A stretch of DNA of 64,000 nt from Janthinobacterium lividum (GTDB lineage: Bacteria; Pseudomonadota; Gammaproteobacteria; Burkholderiales; Burkholderiaceae_D): NCBI RefSeq assembly GCF_034424625.1, contig NZ_CP139976.1:1240001-1304000 (forward strand), given 5' to 3'. Shown here in pieces: positions 31,013 through 42,020 of the stretch. The notes beneath the pieces were generated by a model. The model was not told the origin of the DNA and searched no databases. It saw nothing but the letters and a program-made list of their open reading frames with translations. Position 1 is the stretch's first letter. The number at the start of each line of letters is the position of its first letter. Both the position numbers and the translations under genes were made by a program.

Positions 31013-32485
31013 TCAGCCCTTGGTCGTTTGCACTTCCGTCTGCACAACGGCCTGGGCCTTGATGTCGGCCGCGTCCTCTTCCTCGCTATCCGTGCCCTTG
31101 CTGATGCTTTCGCCATCGTCGCGGCGCAGTGTCCAGAAGGTCAGCGAGGACAGCACCGTCAGGGCCGCCAGGGTCAGGAAGGCATGGTGCAGGGCCGTGC
31201 TGAGCATGGCGCGGTCCGACTGCGGCATGTCGCCCAGGTACCAGCCCGTGATCAGGGAACCGAAGGCGAGGCCAAAGCTCATCGACAGTTGCTGCATCGA
31301 ACTGGCGATGGTACTGGCCATACTGGAATCGGCCTTGTCGACATCGGCATACGCGATGGTGTTCATGCTGGAAAACTGCAGCGAATTGAAAAAGCCCATG
31401 CACAGGCTGATGGCAACGATCACGTACAGGGGCGTGCCCACGCCCACCAGCGAAAACATGGCAATGGTGACGCCGATCAGCACGGTGTTGACGATCAGTA
31501 CCTGGCGGTAGCCGAAGCGGGCCAGCACGCGTGCGGAAATGAATTTCATGCCCATGGCGGCCGCGGCCGACGGCATCATCAGCAAGCCCGATTGCCAGGC
31601 GGGCAAGCCCAGGCCCAGCTGGTACAGCAGCGGCAGCAGGAAGGGCAGGCCGCCCACGCCCAGGCGCGTGACGAAGCCGCCCACCACGGAGACGCGGAAG
31701 GTGCGGATCTTGAACAGGGTCAGGCGCAGCAGCGGGTGCAGCACTTCGCTCGAATGCCAGACATACGCGGCCAGCAGGCTGATGGAAATGAACAGCAGCA
31801 CGGCAAACGAGGTGCCGTCGATGCGGTGTTCGCCGAAGATTTCCAGCAGCCACGACAGCAGCGCGATGCCCGTGCCGAACAGCACCAGGCCGATCAGGTC
31901 CAGCGGACGGGGCTTGTCACCGTAGTAATCGGGCATGTAGCGGTGCGCCAGGTACAGCGCCACCAGGCCGACAGGCACGTTGACGAAGAAAATCTCGCGC
32001 CACGACAGCCAGTGCACGATCAGCCCGCCCACCGTGGGCCCCAGCAGGGGGCCGATCAGGGCGGGGATGATGACGAAATTCATGGCCGCCAGCAATTGCG
32101 ACTTGGGAAAGGTGCGGATGATGGTGAGCCGGCCCACCGGCATCATCATGGCCGCGCCCACCCCTTGCAGCAGGCGCGCAGCCACCAGCATGGGCGCATT
32201 CACGGACAGGCCGCACAGGATGGAGGCGAGGGTAAAGATGGCGACAGCGGCGGAAAACACGCGCCGCGTGCCGAAGCGGTCGGCCATCCAGCCGCTGATG
32301 GGAATGCACACGGCCAGGCTCAGGATGTAGCTCGTGACGACGGCCTTCAGGCTCAGTGGCGTCACGTTGAGGCTGGCGGCCATGGAAGGGATGGCGGTGT
32401 TGACGATGGTGGAGTCGAGTTGCTCCATGAACAGGGCGGTGGCGACCACCCAGGGAAGGTAGCTTTTGATCGGGGAACTGGTCAT
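31013..32485 (-). CDS. EmrB/QacA-type MFS drug exporter (DHA2)
   Basis: The 490-residue protein has about 14 membrane segments and the DHA2 signatures LDSTIVNTAIPSM in helix 1, GWMADRFGTRRV in loop 2-3 and LLGPTVGGLIVHWLSWREIFFVNVPVG in helix 5. It is a proton-driven multidrug exporter candidate; no EmrA membrane-fusion gene lies beside it. An acidic, Gln/Thr-rich C-terminal tail of about 40 residues is unusual in length. It is transcribed on its own, ending 73 bases before pilC. Confidence 0.88.
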   Translation of the reverse strand: MTSSPIKSYLPWVVATALFMEQLDSTIVNTAIPSMAASLNVTPLSLKAVVTSYILSLAVCIPISGWMADRFGTRRVFSAAVAIFTLASILCGLSVNAPMLVAARLLQGVGAAMMMPVGRLTIIRTFPKSQLLAAMNFVIIPALIGPLLGPTVGGLIVHWLSWREIFFVNVPVGLVALYLAHRYMPDYYGDKPRPLDLIGLVLFGTGIALLSWLLEIFGEHRIDGTSFAVLLFISISLLAAYVWHSSEVLHPLLRLTLFKIRTFRVSVVGGFVTRLGVGGLPFLLPLLYQLGLGLPAWQSGLLMMPSAAAAMGMKFISARVLARFGYRQVLIVNTVLIGVTIAMFSLVGVGTPLYVIVAISLCMGFFNSLQFSSMNTIAYADVDKADSSMASTIASSMQQLSMSFGLAFGSLITGWYLGDMPQSDRAMLSTALHHAFLTLAALTVLSSLTFWTLRRDDGESISKGTDSEEEDAADIKAQAVVQTEVQTTKG

Positions 32486-32691
32486 GGATGCGAGCCTGAG
32501 GAGGAAAAACGGAGCCGACAGTACGGTGAATTGTCACATAAATGGCGCAGGCGTGCCGCCCGCGCCGTGCATTTTGGCAGCGTGCCGGTGGCAGAGTCCA
32601 TGGAACATTTGTTCTATGGCAATAGATTGCGGGTAAGGCTAGCATGTGTTTTCTGGCAGTTCCGGCCTCTTTTCCCCGAAAGTCACATCAC

Positions 32692-33846
32692 ATGAAAAAT
32701 GCACTTACGTTCCTCGTCCTGGGCGCGGCCCTGTCCGCATGCGGTGGCGGCAGTGATGGCGGCGCGCCGGAAGCGCCCATCACGCCGCCTGTCGTCGTCA
32801 CGCCCGCCGTCCCCCCGGCCGACAGCGTGACGGTGGCGTCCGCCGCCGTGGCCAAAGAGGCGGGATTGAGCGTCATTGCGGGCGCCAGCGCCGATGAAAG
32901 CGTGTATGACGTGGCTGCCGATATCGGCGACACCTGGCGCATCACGTTTGACAATGTCAAGAAAACCTACGCCATCCGCGTGCTGTCGACGCAGTTCGGC
33001 TTGAGCGACCGCAGCGGCACGTTTACTACGTCCAGCAGCGGCAATCTCACTATTTACACGGCAACGGATTTTAGCGTCGCCGTCGATGCGCGCACGCGTC
33101 TCCTGTCGGGCAATATCAAATTGGGTAATATGGTCTCGACCGTCAGCGGCACCGGCTATGCGGTGGGTGACGTGGCCAAGCTGGCCGGCAGCTATATTTT
33201 CCTGGGCGCCATGCGCAATGCCTCGAACGGCGGCGACCGTTTCAATCCGAAAGGCAGTCTCAGGATCGCTGCCGATGGCGCGGCCCAACTGTGCAATGGC
33301 GGCGTGTTCAATGCGCAAGGCGTGTGCTCCGCAGTATCGCCGCAGCTGGAAGCGGAAAACGCCAGCCTGACCCTGGTCAAGGATGCGAAGAACGGCTTGA
33401 TCGTCGCCCGCCAGGGTGGCCAGGACTTCGGCATCGTGCACGTGCATGCGGGGGACCGGGGGCTGGCGCTGTTCATCGACCGCTACAGCCGTAACCGGGA
33501 AAACGTGCTGCGCGTGGGTACCATCGTGGCCGCCAGACAGCAAAAGATCGGCACGGAAATCAACGGCAGCTACGCCTGTGCGGCGCAGGGCATCAGCGCA
33601 AAGATCGAGGTTGCCGGCAGCACCGCCACCCTGACGAATGACACGACCGGCAAGACGCATGCGGAAACCGTTACCGTCAACAGGCTGGGCCTGGGCGCGC
33701 AGGCCGTCGATTTCGATGGCATCGCCGTGCTCAAGGACCCGGCCGACGTGCCGGCCGACTATTCGATGTTCATGCCGGTGTCGTCGAGCATGGCGGTCGA
33801 GTTTTCGAGCGACCGCTCGTACATGGGCGTGTGCCTGAAAAAATAG
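32692..33846 (+). CDS. Hypothetical lipoprotein
   Basis: I do not recognise this family. The 384-residue protein (start ATG 32692) has a lipoprotein signal ending LSACGGGS (Cys17 expected to be lipidated), a Pro/Val/Thr-rich linker, then a beta-rich body with repeated Gly/Asp turns and four further cysteines that could pair. No catalytic motif is visible. The stop lies three bases from the stop of convergent cobQ with no terminator between, so their transcripts probably overlap. It is divergent from the exporter gene, with about 200 bases between. Confidence 0.7.
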   Translation: MKNALTFLVLGAALSACGGGSDGGAPEAPITPPVVVTPAVPPADSVTVASAAVAKEAGLSVIAGASADESVYDVAADIGDTWRITFDNVKKTYAIRVLSTQFGLSDRSGTFTTSSSGNLTIYTATDFSVAVDARTRLLSGNIKLGNMVSTVSGTGYAVGDVAKLAGSYIFLGAMRNASNGGDRFNPKGSLRIAADGAAQLCNGGVFNAQGVCSAVSPQLEAENASLTLVKDAKNGLIVARQGGQDFGIVHVHAGDRGLALFIDRYSRNRENVLRVGTIVAARQQKIGTEINGSYACAAQGISAKIEVAGSTATLTNDTTGKTHAETVTVNRLGLGAQAVDFDGIAVLKDPADVPADYSMFMPVSSSMAVEFSSDRSYMGVCLKK

Positions 33847-33849
33847 CCG

Positions 33850-35304
33850 CTAGCGTTTGAGGTCATCCAGGGCCGCCAGCAGCGGGATGGCCGCGTCGGC
33901 GATGCGATCCAGGCTGGCCTCGCGCAGGGCGGCGGTGTCCACTGTGTGGCCGGAGTCCAGCCCCGCCCAGCGCAGCAGCGCCGAACATGCGGCGGGTGTG
34001 TCGAACATGCCGTGCAAATAGCTGCCGAGGATTTGACCGTCGCCCGACACGGCCCCTTCCGGCCGCCCATCGATGACAAAGGCCGGCTGTGCCAGCGCCG
34101 CGCCATGCGAGACACCCATGTGGATTTCGTAGCCTGCCACGGGCGCATCGGCTGCGCCGGCAAACGCGCAGCGGCCGCGCACCTGTTCCAGCCGCTTGTC
34201 GCTCGTCAGCTCCGTCACCATGTCGAGCAGGCCCAGTGCCTTTGACTCTCCCGCCGCGCCTTCCACACCCAGCGGATCGCACACGCTTTGTCCCAGCATC
34301 TGGAAGCCACCGCAGATGCCGAGCACCTTGCCGCCATAGCGCAGGTGTTTCGCCAGGTAGGCGGGCCAGCCTTGCTGCTGCAGCCAGGCCAGGTCGCCAC
34401 GCGTGTTCTTGCTGCCCGGCAGGATCACCAGGTCGGCCGCTGGAATCGGCTGCCCATGCTGGACGAATTGCAGGTCGATATCGGGGTGGGCGCGCAGCGC
34501 GTCAAAGTCCGTGTGGTTGCTGATGCGCGGCAGTTGCGGCACCACCACCTGGAAGGCGCCGCGTTCCGCCTGCACCGCTTCGACGGCATCCTCCGCATCG
34601 AGGAACAGGCCTTGCAGGTAGGGCAGCACGGCCAGCACGGGTTTGCCCGTCTGCTGTTCCAGCCATTCGATGCCGGGTGTGAGTAGTGAAATGTCGCCGC
34701 GGAAGCGGTTGATGACGAAGCCGAGGATGCGTGCCCGTTCGCTGTCGGACAGGCACGAAAGGGTGCCGATGATGTGCGCGAAGACGCCGCCCCGGTCGAT
34801 GTCGGCCACCAGGATCACGGGGCAGTCGACGGCTTCCGCAAAGCCCATGTTGGCGATGTCGCGCGCGCGCAGGTTGACTTCGGCGGGGCTGCCCGCGCCT
34901 TCGACGACGACGGCGTCGTATTGCTGGCGCAAGCGCGTATAGGATTCCAGCACGGCGCCCATGGCGATGGTTTTATATTGCTGGTAGTCGCGCGCATCCA
35001 TTTCGGCGCACACCTTGCCGTGGATGATCACTTGCGCGCCCGTGTTCGATGACGGTTTCAAGAGCACCGGATTCATGTCCGTGTGCGGCGCGATGCCGCA
35101 GGCCAGCGCCTGCAAGGTTTGCGCGCGGCCGATCTCGCCGCCGTCGCTGGTCACGGCGCTATTCAATGCCATGTTTTGCGGCTTGAACGGCGCCACCGTC
35201 ACGCCACGGCGTTTCAAGAGGCGGCACAGCGCTGCGACGACGGTGCTCTTGCCCGCGTCCGACGTCGTGCCCTGCACCATCAGGGCGGGGAAGGGGCTCT
35301 TCAT
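33850..35304 (-). CDS. cobQ: Adenosylcobyric acid synthase (cobyric acid synthase) CobQ/CbiP
   Basis: CobQ amidates four side chains of adenosylcobyrinic acid a,c-diamide using glutamine and ATP. The 484-residue protein has an N-terminal dethiobiotin-synthetase-like P-loop [11 protein letters not shown] (11-21), the [10 protein letters not shown] motif, and a class I glutamine amidotransferase half with [10 protein letters not shown] (catalytic Cys) and GSYLHGMFD (catalytic His). ATG 35304 overlaps the stop of the upstream gene (ATGA). It is the last gene of the riboswitch-controlled operon. Confidence 0.95.
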   Translation of the reverse strand: MKSPFPALMVQGTTSDAGKSTVVAALCRLLKRRGVTVAPFKPQNMALNSAVTSDGGEIGRAQTLQALACGIAPHTDMNPVLLKPSSNTGAQVIIHGKVCAEMDARDYQQYKTIAMGAVLESYTRLRQQYDAVVVEGAGSPAEVNLRARDIANMGFAEAVDCPVILVADIDRGGVFAHIIGTLSCLSDSERARILGFVINRFRGDISLLTPGIEWLEQQTGKPVLAVLPYLQGLFLDAEDAVEAVQAERGAFQVVVPQLPRISNHTDFDALRAHPDIDLQFVQHGQPIPAADLVILPGSKNTRGDLAWLQQQGWPAYLAKHLRYGGKVLGICGGFQMLGQSVCDPLGVEGAAGESKALGLLDMVTELTSDKRLEQVRGRCAFAGAADAPVAGYEIHMGVSHGAALAQPAFVIDGRPEGAVSGDGQILGSYLHGMFDTPAACSALLRWAGLDSGHTVDTAALREASLDRIADAAIPLLAALDDLKR

Positions 35305-36110
35305 GCCTGCTGCTCTTTCTGATTCTCCTGCCATTGCGCAATGATGTTGCTGATCTGGCGCAATCCCTCCGTGATGGCGGCCGGACCGGGAGAAAGTATG
35401 TCGGGCGATTTGATCTCGAACAGCATGTCATTGCGTACTGCGGGAATCGCATCCCAGCCCGGACGTGCCGTCAGCTGCGCCGGCTGGAACTTCTTGCCGC
35501 ACCAGGTGGCGATGATGATGTCGGGAGCGCGCCGCACTACGCTCAAAGGATCGGCGATGATGCGCTCTTTTGCACCCGGATGCGCGGACAACTCCGGGAA
35601 GGCGTCCGTGCCGCCGGCGATGCCGATCAATTCGGCCGCCCAGCCGATGCCGCTCATCAGGGGATCGTTCCACTCTTCAAAGTAGATCACGGGCTTGCGC
35701 GTCCAGGCTGCGGTGCGGGCCCGGGCGGCGGCGATGTCCGCGCGCAGGCCGGCGATCAGTGCGCGTCCCGCTTCCTCGCGCCGCACCAGTGCGGCCAGCA
35801 CGGCGATCATGCGCAGGATGCCCTCTACCGTGCGCTGGTTAAACTGGTGCACTTCGATACCGGCCTTGACCAGGTCGCGGCAGATATCGGCCTGCATGTC
35901 GCAAAAGCCGATCACGAGGTCGGGCTGGACGGCCAGGATGCGCTCCAGGCTCGAGGAGGAAAAGCCGCTGATTTTGGTTTTTTCCTCGCGCGCCCGGGGT
36001 GGGCGCACGGTAAAGCCGGAAATGCCCGCGATGACGTCTTCCGCGCCCAGCGCGTACAGTGTCTCCACGGCTTCCGTCGACAGGCACGCGATGCGCTGGT
36101 AGTGGCTCAT
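35301..36110 (-). CDS. Second BtuF-like cobalamin-binding protein, no signal peptide
   Basis: The 269-residue protein has the periplasmic-binding-protein fold of Btu[67 protein letters not shown], and a C-terminal ALxLRQIS-type helix. Unlike the neighbour it begins directly with the first strand ([10 protein letters not shown]) and has no signal sequence or lipobox, so it should stay in the cytoplasm. ATG 36110 overlaps the stop of the upstream btuF. Its role is unknown; it could store or pass corrinoids to cobQ or BtuR. Confidence 0.82.
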   Translation of the reverse strand: MSHYQRIACLSTEAVETLYALGAEDVIAGISGFTVRPPRAREEKTKISGFSSSSLERILAVQPDLVIGFCDMQADICRDLVKAGIEVHQFNQRTVEGILRMIAVLAALVRREEAGRALIAGLRADIAAARARTAAWTRKPVIYFEEWNDPLMSGIGWAAELIGIAGGTDAFPELSAHPGAKERIIADPLSVVRRAPDIIIATWCGKKFQPAQLTARPGWDAIPAVRNDMLFEIKSPDILSPGPAAITEGLRQISNIIAQWQENQKEQQA

Positions 36111-37018
36111 GGCGTTGCCTTGGCTGCGGGAGCGTTGCGGCGCTGGCGGGCCGCTTCCAGCTGTTCGCACATGGCGGCCGTGCCTTCGATCATGCGCGGG
36201 CCGGCGCGGTTCAGCAGGTCGCCATTCAGGCGAAACAGATTGTTCCGGCGCACGGCTGTCATTGACGGGAAGGCGCGCCACATGGCCAGGCCGCCTTCGC
36301 TGCGCGGATCGCTTTTTTCGCTGGTGCCGAAAATGACTTCCGGATCTTCCTGCAGCACGCCTTCCGGCGTGACGACGGGCGCCACCACCTTCATCGCGGC
36401 AAAGACATTCTGGCCGCCGCACACGCGCATGGAATCGCTGATGATGCTCGCGCCGCTCAAGGTATACAAGGGTTTGTCCCACACCTGGTAAAACACGCGC
36501 ACGGGCGGACGCTGCGCATACCGGGCCGTCAGGCTGGCCAGTTTGGCGCGCAGCTGGGCGGCGGCCGGTTTGGCGGTTTTTTCCGTGCCCATTAATTGCC
36601 CCAGGCGCTCCATGCTGTCGGGGATATCGGCCAGCTTGCGCGGTTCGCTGTGATAGATCGGCACCTTCAGCTGGCGCAGCATGGCGATCTGGCGCTCGGC
36701 GCTGCCGTGCATCCACACGACGATCAGGTCCGGCTTCATGGCGATGATGCGCTCCATGTCGTACTGGCGGTTGTCGCCCACTTGCGTGATCTTCTTTGCC
36801 GCTTCCGGGTAGTCGCTATAGCTGACGACACCGGCGATTTTCTCGCCGCCGCCGGCTGCGAACAGCAGTTCCGTCACGTGCGGCGCCAGCGCCAGGATGC
36901 GCTGTGCCGGTTTTTCCACGGTGACGGTATTCCCATCATCGTCGCGCACGGTGATGGCGGCATGCGCCTGCAGCGAGACCAGTCCAGCCAGCAGCAGCGA
37001 TATTTTCAGGATTTTCAT
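36107..37018 (-). CDS. btuF: Periplasmic cobalamin-binding protein BtuF
   Basis: BtuF captures vitamin B12 for BtuCD. The 303-residue precursor (start ATG 37018, overlapping the cobD stop) has a clear Sec signal (MKILKISLLLAGLVSLQAHA) and a helical-backbone binding-protein domain: QRILALAPHVTELLFAAGGG, VVSYSDYPEAAK, VGDNRQYDMERIIAMKPDLIV and SDSMRVCGGQNVFA. An ATG four codons earlier exists but the overlap pattern favours 37018. The transporter genes btuC and btuD lie upstream in the same operon. Confidence 0.9.
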   Translation of the reverse strand: MKILKISLLLAGLVSLQAHAAITVRDDDGNTVTVEKPAQRILALAPHVTELLFAAGGGEKIAGVVSYSDYPEAAKKITQVGDNRQYDMERIIAMKPDLIVVWMHGSAERQIAMLRQLKVPIYHSEPRKLADIPDSMERLGQLMGTEKTAKPAAAQLRAKLASLTARYAQRPPVRVFYQVWDKPLYTLSGASIISDSMRVCGGQNVFAAMKVVAPVVTPEGVLQEDPEVIFGTSEKSDPRSEGGLAMWRAFPSMTAVRRNNLFRLNGDLLNRAGPRMIEGTAAMCEQLEAARQRRNAPAAKATP

Positions 37019-38001
37019 GTGTGCTTCCATGCGGTGAGGGCCTGCTGCAGGCGCAGCCAGGCGTGTTCGTCGGGGGGCAGGCCCAGGCGGATGCCGTGGG
37101 CCGCGTGGCGGAACAGGCGTACCCAGATGCCTGATTCTGCCATGTGCTGCCAGAACGCTTCGGCGCACGTGTCCGGCCACCATTGAAACAGCGCCGTACC
37201 GCTGCTGGCGATGCCGTGCGCGGCCAATAGCTGTTGCAAACGGGCGCCTTCGCCGCGCAGACGCTCGCGCATCGCTTCCTGCCAGTGCGTGTCGTTCAAG
37301 GCGGCCAGCGCCACTTGCTGCGCCGGGCCGCTGACGGTCCACGGGCCCAGCATATCGGCCAGTTGTACCAGCAGTGCGGGATGGGCGGCGACAAAGCCCA
37401 GGCGCAGTCCCGCCAGGCCAAAGAATTTGCCGATGGAGCGCAGCACGATCAGGCCAGGCTGGCCCGATTGCGGCCCCAGGCTGGCGTGTGTTTCCGTGTC
37501 GCCAAACGCTTCATCGACCACCAGCCAGCCGCCGCGCGCTGCCAGCCGGGCTGCCCACTCCAGCAGCAGTGCGGGCGCGATGCGCTCGCCCGTGGGGTTG
37601 TTCGGGTTGCAGATGACCAGCACGTCGCAGTGGTCGACGGCATCGGCCAGCTGCGCATATGGCACTTGGTGTAATGCGTGGCCGTGCTGGCGCCAGTGGT
37701 GCGCATGTTCCGCATACGACGGCGCGGCCACCACCACGCGCGACGGCGCGCGTAGCCGGGGCAGGGCCTGGATGGCGGCCTGCGTGCCGGCAACCGGTAG
37801 CATGGCGGGTGCGTTGTAATACGCGCAGGCGGCAGCGGCCAGCGCGGGATCGGCTTCCGGCAGCCGGTGCCAGGCGTTGGCGCCGGGTGCCGGCGCTGCA
37901 TACCAGTGCGGATTGATGCCGGTCGACAGGTCGATCCAGTCGGCGATGGGCCGTCCATACTCGCGCGCGGCGTCGCGCAGGTTGCCGCCATGTTCAAGCA
38001 A
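37015..38001 (-). CDS. cobD: L-threonine-O-3-phosphate decarboxylase CobD (class I/II aminotransferase fold)
   Basis: CobD makes (R)-1-amino-2-propanol O-2-phosphate, the linker of the cobalamin side chain. The 328-residue PLP enzyme has LSTGINP at the N-terminus, CNPNNPTGE, VVDEAFGD and the PLP lysine in RSIGKFFGLAGLRLG. The start is TTG 38001, supported by AAGGGA six bases upstream and an eight-base overlap with cbiB; an in-frame ATG is not available nearby. The length fits the shorter CobC/CobD forms. Confidence 0.9.
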   Translation of the reverse strand: MLEHGGNLRDAAREYGRPIADWIDLSTGINPHWYAAPAPGANAWHRLPEADPALAAAACAYYNAPAMLPVAGTQAAIQALPRLRAPSRVVVAAPSYAEHAHHWRQHGHALHQVPYAQLADAVDHCDVLVICNPNNPTGERIAPALLLEWAARLAARGGWLVVDEAFGDTETHASLGPQSGQPGLIVLRSIGKFFGLAGLRLGFVAAHPALLVQLADMLGPWTVSGPAQQVALAALNDTHWQEAMRERLRGEGARLQQLLAAHGIASSGTALFQWWPDTCAEAFWQHMAESGIWVRLFRHAAHGIRLGLPPDEHAWLRLQQALTAWKHT

Positions 38002-38947
38002 GGTATTTCCCTTTCAGGTAGAACAGGCCCGCCAGCAGCGCCACCCAGATCAGCCACAACACGGCCGTCTCGGCCACCAGGCGCCAGGCGCGGTCGATGT
38101 CGCGCGCTTCGGCGGGACGGCCGGCGCCCAGCGGCGGGCGGCGTTCCAGTTCGCCATCGTAGATGGCGTCGCCGCCGAGAGCCAGGCCCAGGGCGCCGGC
38201 GCCGCTGGCCATCACGGGACCTGCGTTCGGACTGCCCCAGTTTGTGGCCTGCGTGCGCCAGCACTGCCAGGCGCGCTTCTTGTCCGCCATGCTCTTGCCC
38301 AGCAAGACATAGGACAGGGCCGTCAGGCGCGCCGGCAGATAATTGAGGATGTCGTCGATGCGCGCGGCGCAGCAGCCGAACCAGTCGTAGCGTTCGTTGC
38401 GGTAGCCCCACATGGCGTCGAGGGTATTGGCCAGCCTGAATAGGACTGCGCCTGGGCCGCCCGCCACGGCAAACCAGAACAGGGTGCCGAAGACGGCGTC
38501 GTTGCCGTTCTCCAGCAGGGATTCGGTGCTGGCCTTGGCCAGGCTGGCCGCATCGGCGTCGGCCGTGTCGCGGCTGACGATGCGCGCCGTCAGCAGGCGT
38601 GCGTTGTCCAGGTCATCGATGGCCAGGGCATCGGCAATCGGTTGATTGTGGTCGCGCAGGCTGCGCAGGCCCAGACATAGATACAGCAGGAAGACGTGGA
38701 GGGCGGCACCCGCCAGGCCGCACAACCAGTAGGCGGCATAGCTGAGCGGCAGCACGGCGAGTGCCCACGCCAGTGCGCCGCGCAGGAAGCGTGCGCTGCC
38801 CCGGTTCAGCAGGCGTTCCAGTGTGCTGGCGATGCGGCCAAAGCCGACCAGCGGATGCCAGCGGCGCGTTTCTCCCAGCAGCATGTCGAGCAGCACGCCG
38901 GCCGTCATCAAGGCGGCCAGCATGGGCAGCGACAAGCCGCTCAGCAT
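37994..38947 (-). CDS. cbiB: Adenosylcobinamide-phosphate synthase CbiB
   Basis: CbiB attaches aminopropanol (phosphate) to adenosylcobyric acid in the membrane. The 317-residue protein (start ATG 38947, overlapping the cobU end by seven bases) has the family motifs DMLLGETRRWHPLVGFGR, RDTADADAASLAKASTESLLENGNDAV, and WGYRNERYDWFG, with four to five membrane segments. A longer frame adds 19 unconserved residues. It is followed by cobD, which supplies its substrate. Confidence 0.94.
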   Translation of the reverse strand: MLSGLSLPMLAALMTAGVLLDMLLGETRRWHPLVGFGRIASTLERLLNRGSARFLRGALAWALAVLPLSYAAYWLCGLAGAALHVFLLYLCLGLRSLRDHNQPIADALAIDDLDNARLLTARIVSRDTADADAASLAKASTESLLENGNDAVFGTLFWFAVAGGPGAVLFRLANTLDAMWGYRNERYDWFGCCAARIDDILNYLPARLTALSYVLLGKSMADKKRAWQCWRTQATNWGSPNAGPVMASGAGALGLALGGDAIYDGELERRPPLGAGRPAEARDIDRAWRLVAETAVLWLIWVALLAGLFYLKGKYLA

Positions 38948-39507
38948 GGGCTGCCTTTCAGGTACAGCGGCAGGCCGGCGGCGACAAAGACAGCTTTGTC
39001 GCACACGGCCGCCACGGCCTGGTTCAAGCGGCCCGCCTCGTCGGTGAAGCAGCGCGAGATGGCGCCATACGGCACGATGCCCATGCCCACTTCGTTCGAT
39101 ACGAGAACGAGGTCGCAGTCGGTGTCGCCGATTTCGGCCAGCGCATACAGCAGGTGCGCGCGCTCGCTGTGGAACAGTTCAGGCAAGATGATGTCGCCCA
39201 CGTCCGGATACGTCTCGCCGCTGGAAAACATCAGATTCGTCAGCCACAGGGTCAGGCAGTCGACCAGCAGCAGGCGGCCGGACCGTGCTTCCCGCAGGAT
39301 GGCGTCGCCCAGGCGCAGCGGTTCTTCCAGGGTTGTCCACTCGGCCGGGCGCTGTGCGCGGTGATGCCTGACGCGCGTGGTCATTTCATCATCGCCCGCC
39401 TGCGCGGTGGCGAGGTAGATCACTTCCTTGCCGGATTCGCGGGCCAGCGTTTCCGCATGGGCGCTCTTGCCGGAACGGGCGCCGCCGAAGACCAGGGTGC
39501 GCGTCAT
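38941..39507 (-). CDS. cobU: Adenosylcobinamide kinase / adenosylcobinamide-phosphate guanylyltransferase CobU
   Basis: CobU phosphorylates adenosylcobinamide and adds GMP, giving the substrate for CobS. The 188-residue protein (start ATG 39507) has the P-loop FGGARSGKSAHAE near the N-terminus, VIYLATAQAGDDEM, HHRAQRPAEWTTLEEP with the guanylylated His, and VSNEVGMGIVP. It starts eight bases after the btuR stop. Confidence 0.95.
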   Translation of the reverse strand: MTRTLVFGGARSGKSAHAETLARESGKEVIYLATAQAGDDEMTTRVRHHRAQRPAEWTTLEEPLRLGDAILREARSGRLLLVDCLTLWLTNLMFSSGETYPDVGDIILPELFHSERAHLLYALAEIGDTDCDLVLVSNEVGMGIVPYGAISRCFTDEAGRLNQAVAAVCDKAVFVAAGLPLYLKGSPC

Positions 39508-39514
39508 GGCGCTG

Positions 39515-40143
39515 TTACCACTCGGTGCCGATCTGTGCGCCGATGCCGGCCGCGTAAGCATGCTTGACGACGGCCATTTCGGTGACGGTGTCGGCGATCG
39601 CGATCAATTCTTCCGGTGCGCCGCGGCCCGTGATGACCACGTGCTGCATCTGCGGACGGTCCAGCAGGTCGGCGATGATCTTGTGCACGTCGAGGTAGTT
39701 GTACTTGAGAGCGATATTGAGCTCGTCGAACAGCACCAGGCCGTAGCTGGGGTCGGCCAGGAAGGTCTTCGCCTGTTCCCATGCCAGTTCGGCCTTTTCG
39801 ATGTCGCGCTCGCGGTTCTGCGTTTCCCAGGTATAGCCTTCGCCCATCGCATGAAAACTGATTTCATCGGGGAAGCGGCGCAGGAATTTTTCTTCGCCCG
39901 TCGACATGGCGCCCTTGATGAACTGCACCACGCCTACCTTCATGCCGTGGCCCATGGCGCGGATGGCCATGCCGAAGCCGCTCGAGCTCTTGCCCTTGCC
40001 GTTGCCCGTGTTGACGATGATGATGCCGATTTCCTTGTCGGCCTTGGCGATGGCCGCGTCGATGATGGCCTTTTTGCGTTCCATGCGCACGCGGTGGCGT
40101 TCGTTGATTGCGGCTGTTTCTACGTCGATAGGTTTGTTGTCGC

Positions 40144-40147
<4 letters not shown>
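39515..40147 (-). CDS. btuR: Cob(I)yrinic acid a,c-diamide adenosyltransferase BtuR/CobO
   Basis: BtuR puts the 5'-deoxyadenosyl group on cob(I)alamin or its precursors. The 210-residue protein has the N-terminal helix with RHRVRMERKKA, the P-loop NTGNGKGKSSSGFG (about 46-59), VQFIKGAMSTGEE, VLFDELNIALKYNYLD and ITGRGAPEELI, all CobO signatures. Its ATG overlaps the stop of the ABC ATPase gene. Confidence 0.96.
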
Positions 40148-40913
<766 letters not shown>

Positions 40914-40917
<4 letters not shown>

Positions 40918-41939
40918 GTGCGGCGCAAGCGGTGCAGTTGGTACAGGAAGACGGGCGCACCGATCATGGCTGTTACCACGCCGACGGGCAGCTGCAATGG
41001 CGCCAGCACGGTGCGCGCCAAGGTATCGGCCAATACGAGGAAGGTGCCGCCGGCCAGCGCGGCGGCGGGAATCAACAGGCGATGATCGGGGCCGCAGGCG
41101 AAGCGCAGCGCATGCGGCACGATCAGGCCCACAAAACCCACGCTGCCGGCGCTGGTGACGGCGCTGGCCGTGAGCAGGCCGGAGCAGAAGAACAGGCCCT
41201 TGCGCAGGGCGCCCACGCGTACGCCCAGGGTGCTGGCCGCTTCCGCGTGCAGCGCCATGACGTTCAGCGAACGCGCGCAGCGCAGCGCGAAGACCATGGC
41301 GCCGGCCAGGACCAGCCACGGCATCAGCCGCGCGGGCGCGCCGGACAGGTCGCCTATCATCCAGAACACCATGCTGCGCAAGCGGCTTTCCGGGGCGATG
41401 GAGAGCATCAGGGTGACGATGGCCATGCAGGCCGAAGCCAGTATCACGCCCGTCAGCAGCAAGAGCGAGGCGCCGCCTTCAGCGGCCGTGCCGCCGCGCA
41501 GGTCGCGGCGGGCAAAGAAATACAGCAGCATGGACACGCCGACGGCACCTGCAAAGGCGGCTGCGTCGACCACCCACAGCGCGCACATGAACAGCAGCGC
41601 GGCCAGCGCGCCGACGGAAGCGCCGGCGGAAATGCCCAGCACATACGGGTCCGCCAGGGGATTGCGCAGCAGCGCCTGCATCATGACGCCGGCCAAGGAC
41701 AGCGCCGCGCCGGTGACAAACGCGGTCAGCGCGCGGCCCAGGCGCAGGTCAAGCAGGGTGGCGGCGAGGGTATCGGTCTTGCCCTGCACGACATGGAACA
41801 GGGCGGAAGGCAGGTCGGCGAGCGGAATCGCGATCGAACCGATCATGCCGGAGAAAATCAGGCTGGCAACCGCGCACACGATCAGCACCGAGAGGATCAC
41901 GGTGGCACGGTGGCGCATGTTGCGGAAAAATGGGTGCAT
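40914..41939 (-). CDS. btuC: Cobalamin ABC transporter permease BtuC
   Basis: The 341-residue FecCD-family permease has about ten membrane segments, with GAALSLAGVMMQALLRNPLADPYVLGIS-type and AGSVGFVGLIVPHALR motifs that contact the ATPase. ATG 41939 is chosen because AAAGG lies six bases upstream; the frame is open eight codons further. It follows btuB by 81 bases. Confidence 0.92.
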
Positions 41940-42020
41940 GCATACCTTTAAAACGGGGACCACAGAACTGCACTGCGGGCGATGACGGATAGCGCCACCG
42001 CCCGCAGCTTACATCATGTT

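Noticed and set aside
31028..32695. 555-codon open frame on the + strand opposite the MFS exporter
   Set aside because: The composition is dominated by Gln, His, Gly and Arg, typical of an antisense shadow; the exporter on the other strand is clear.
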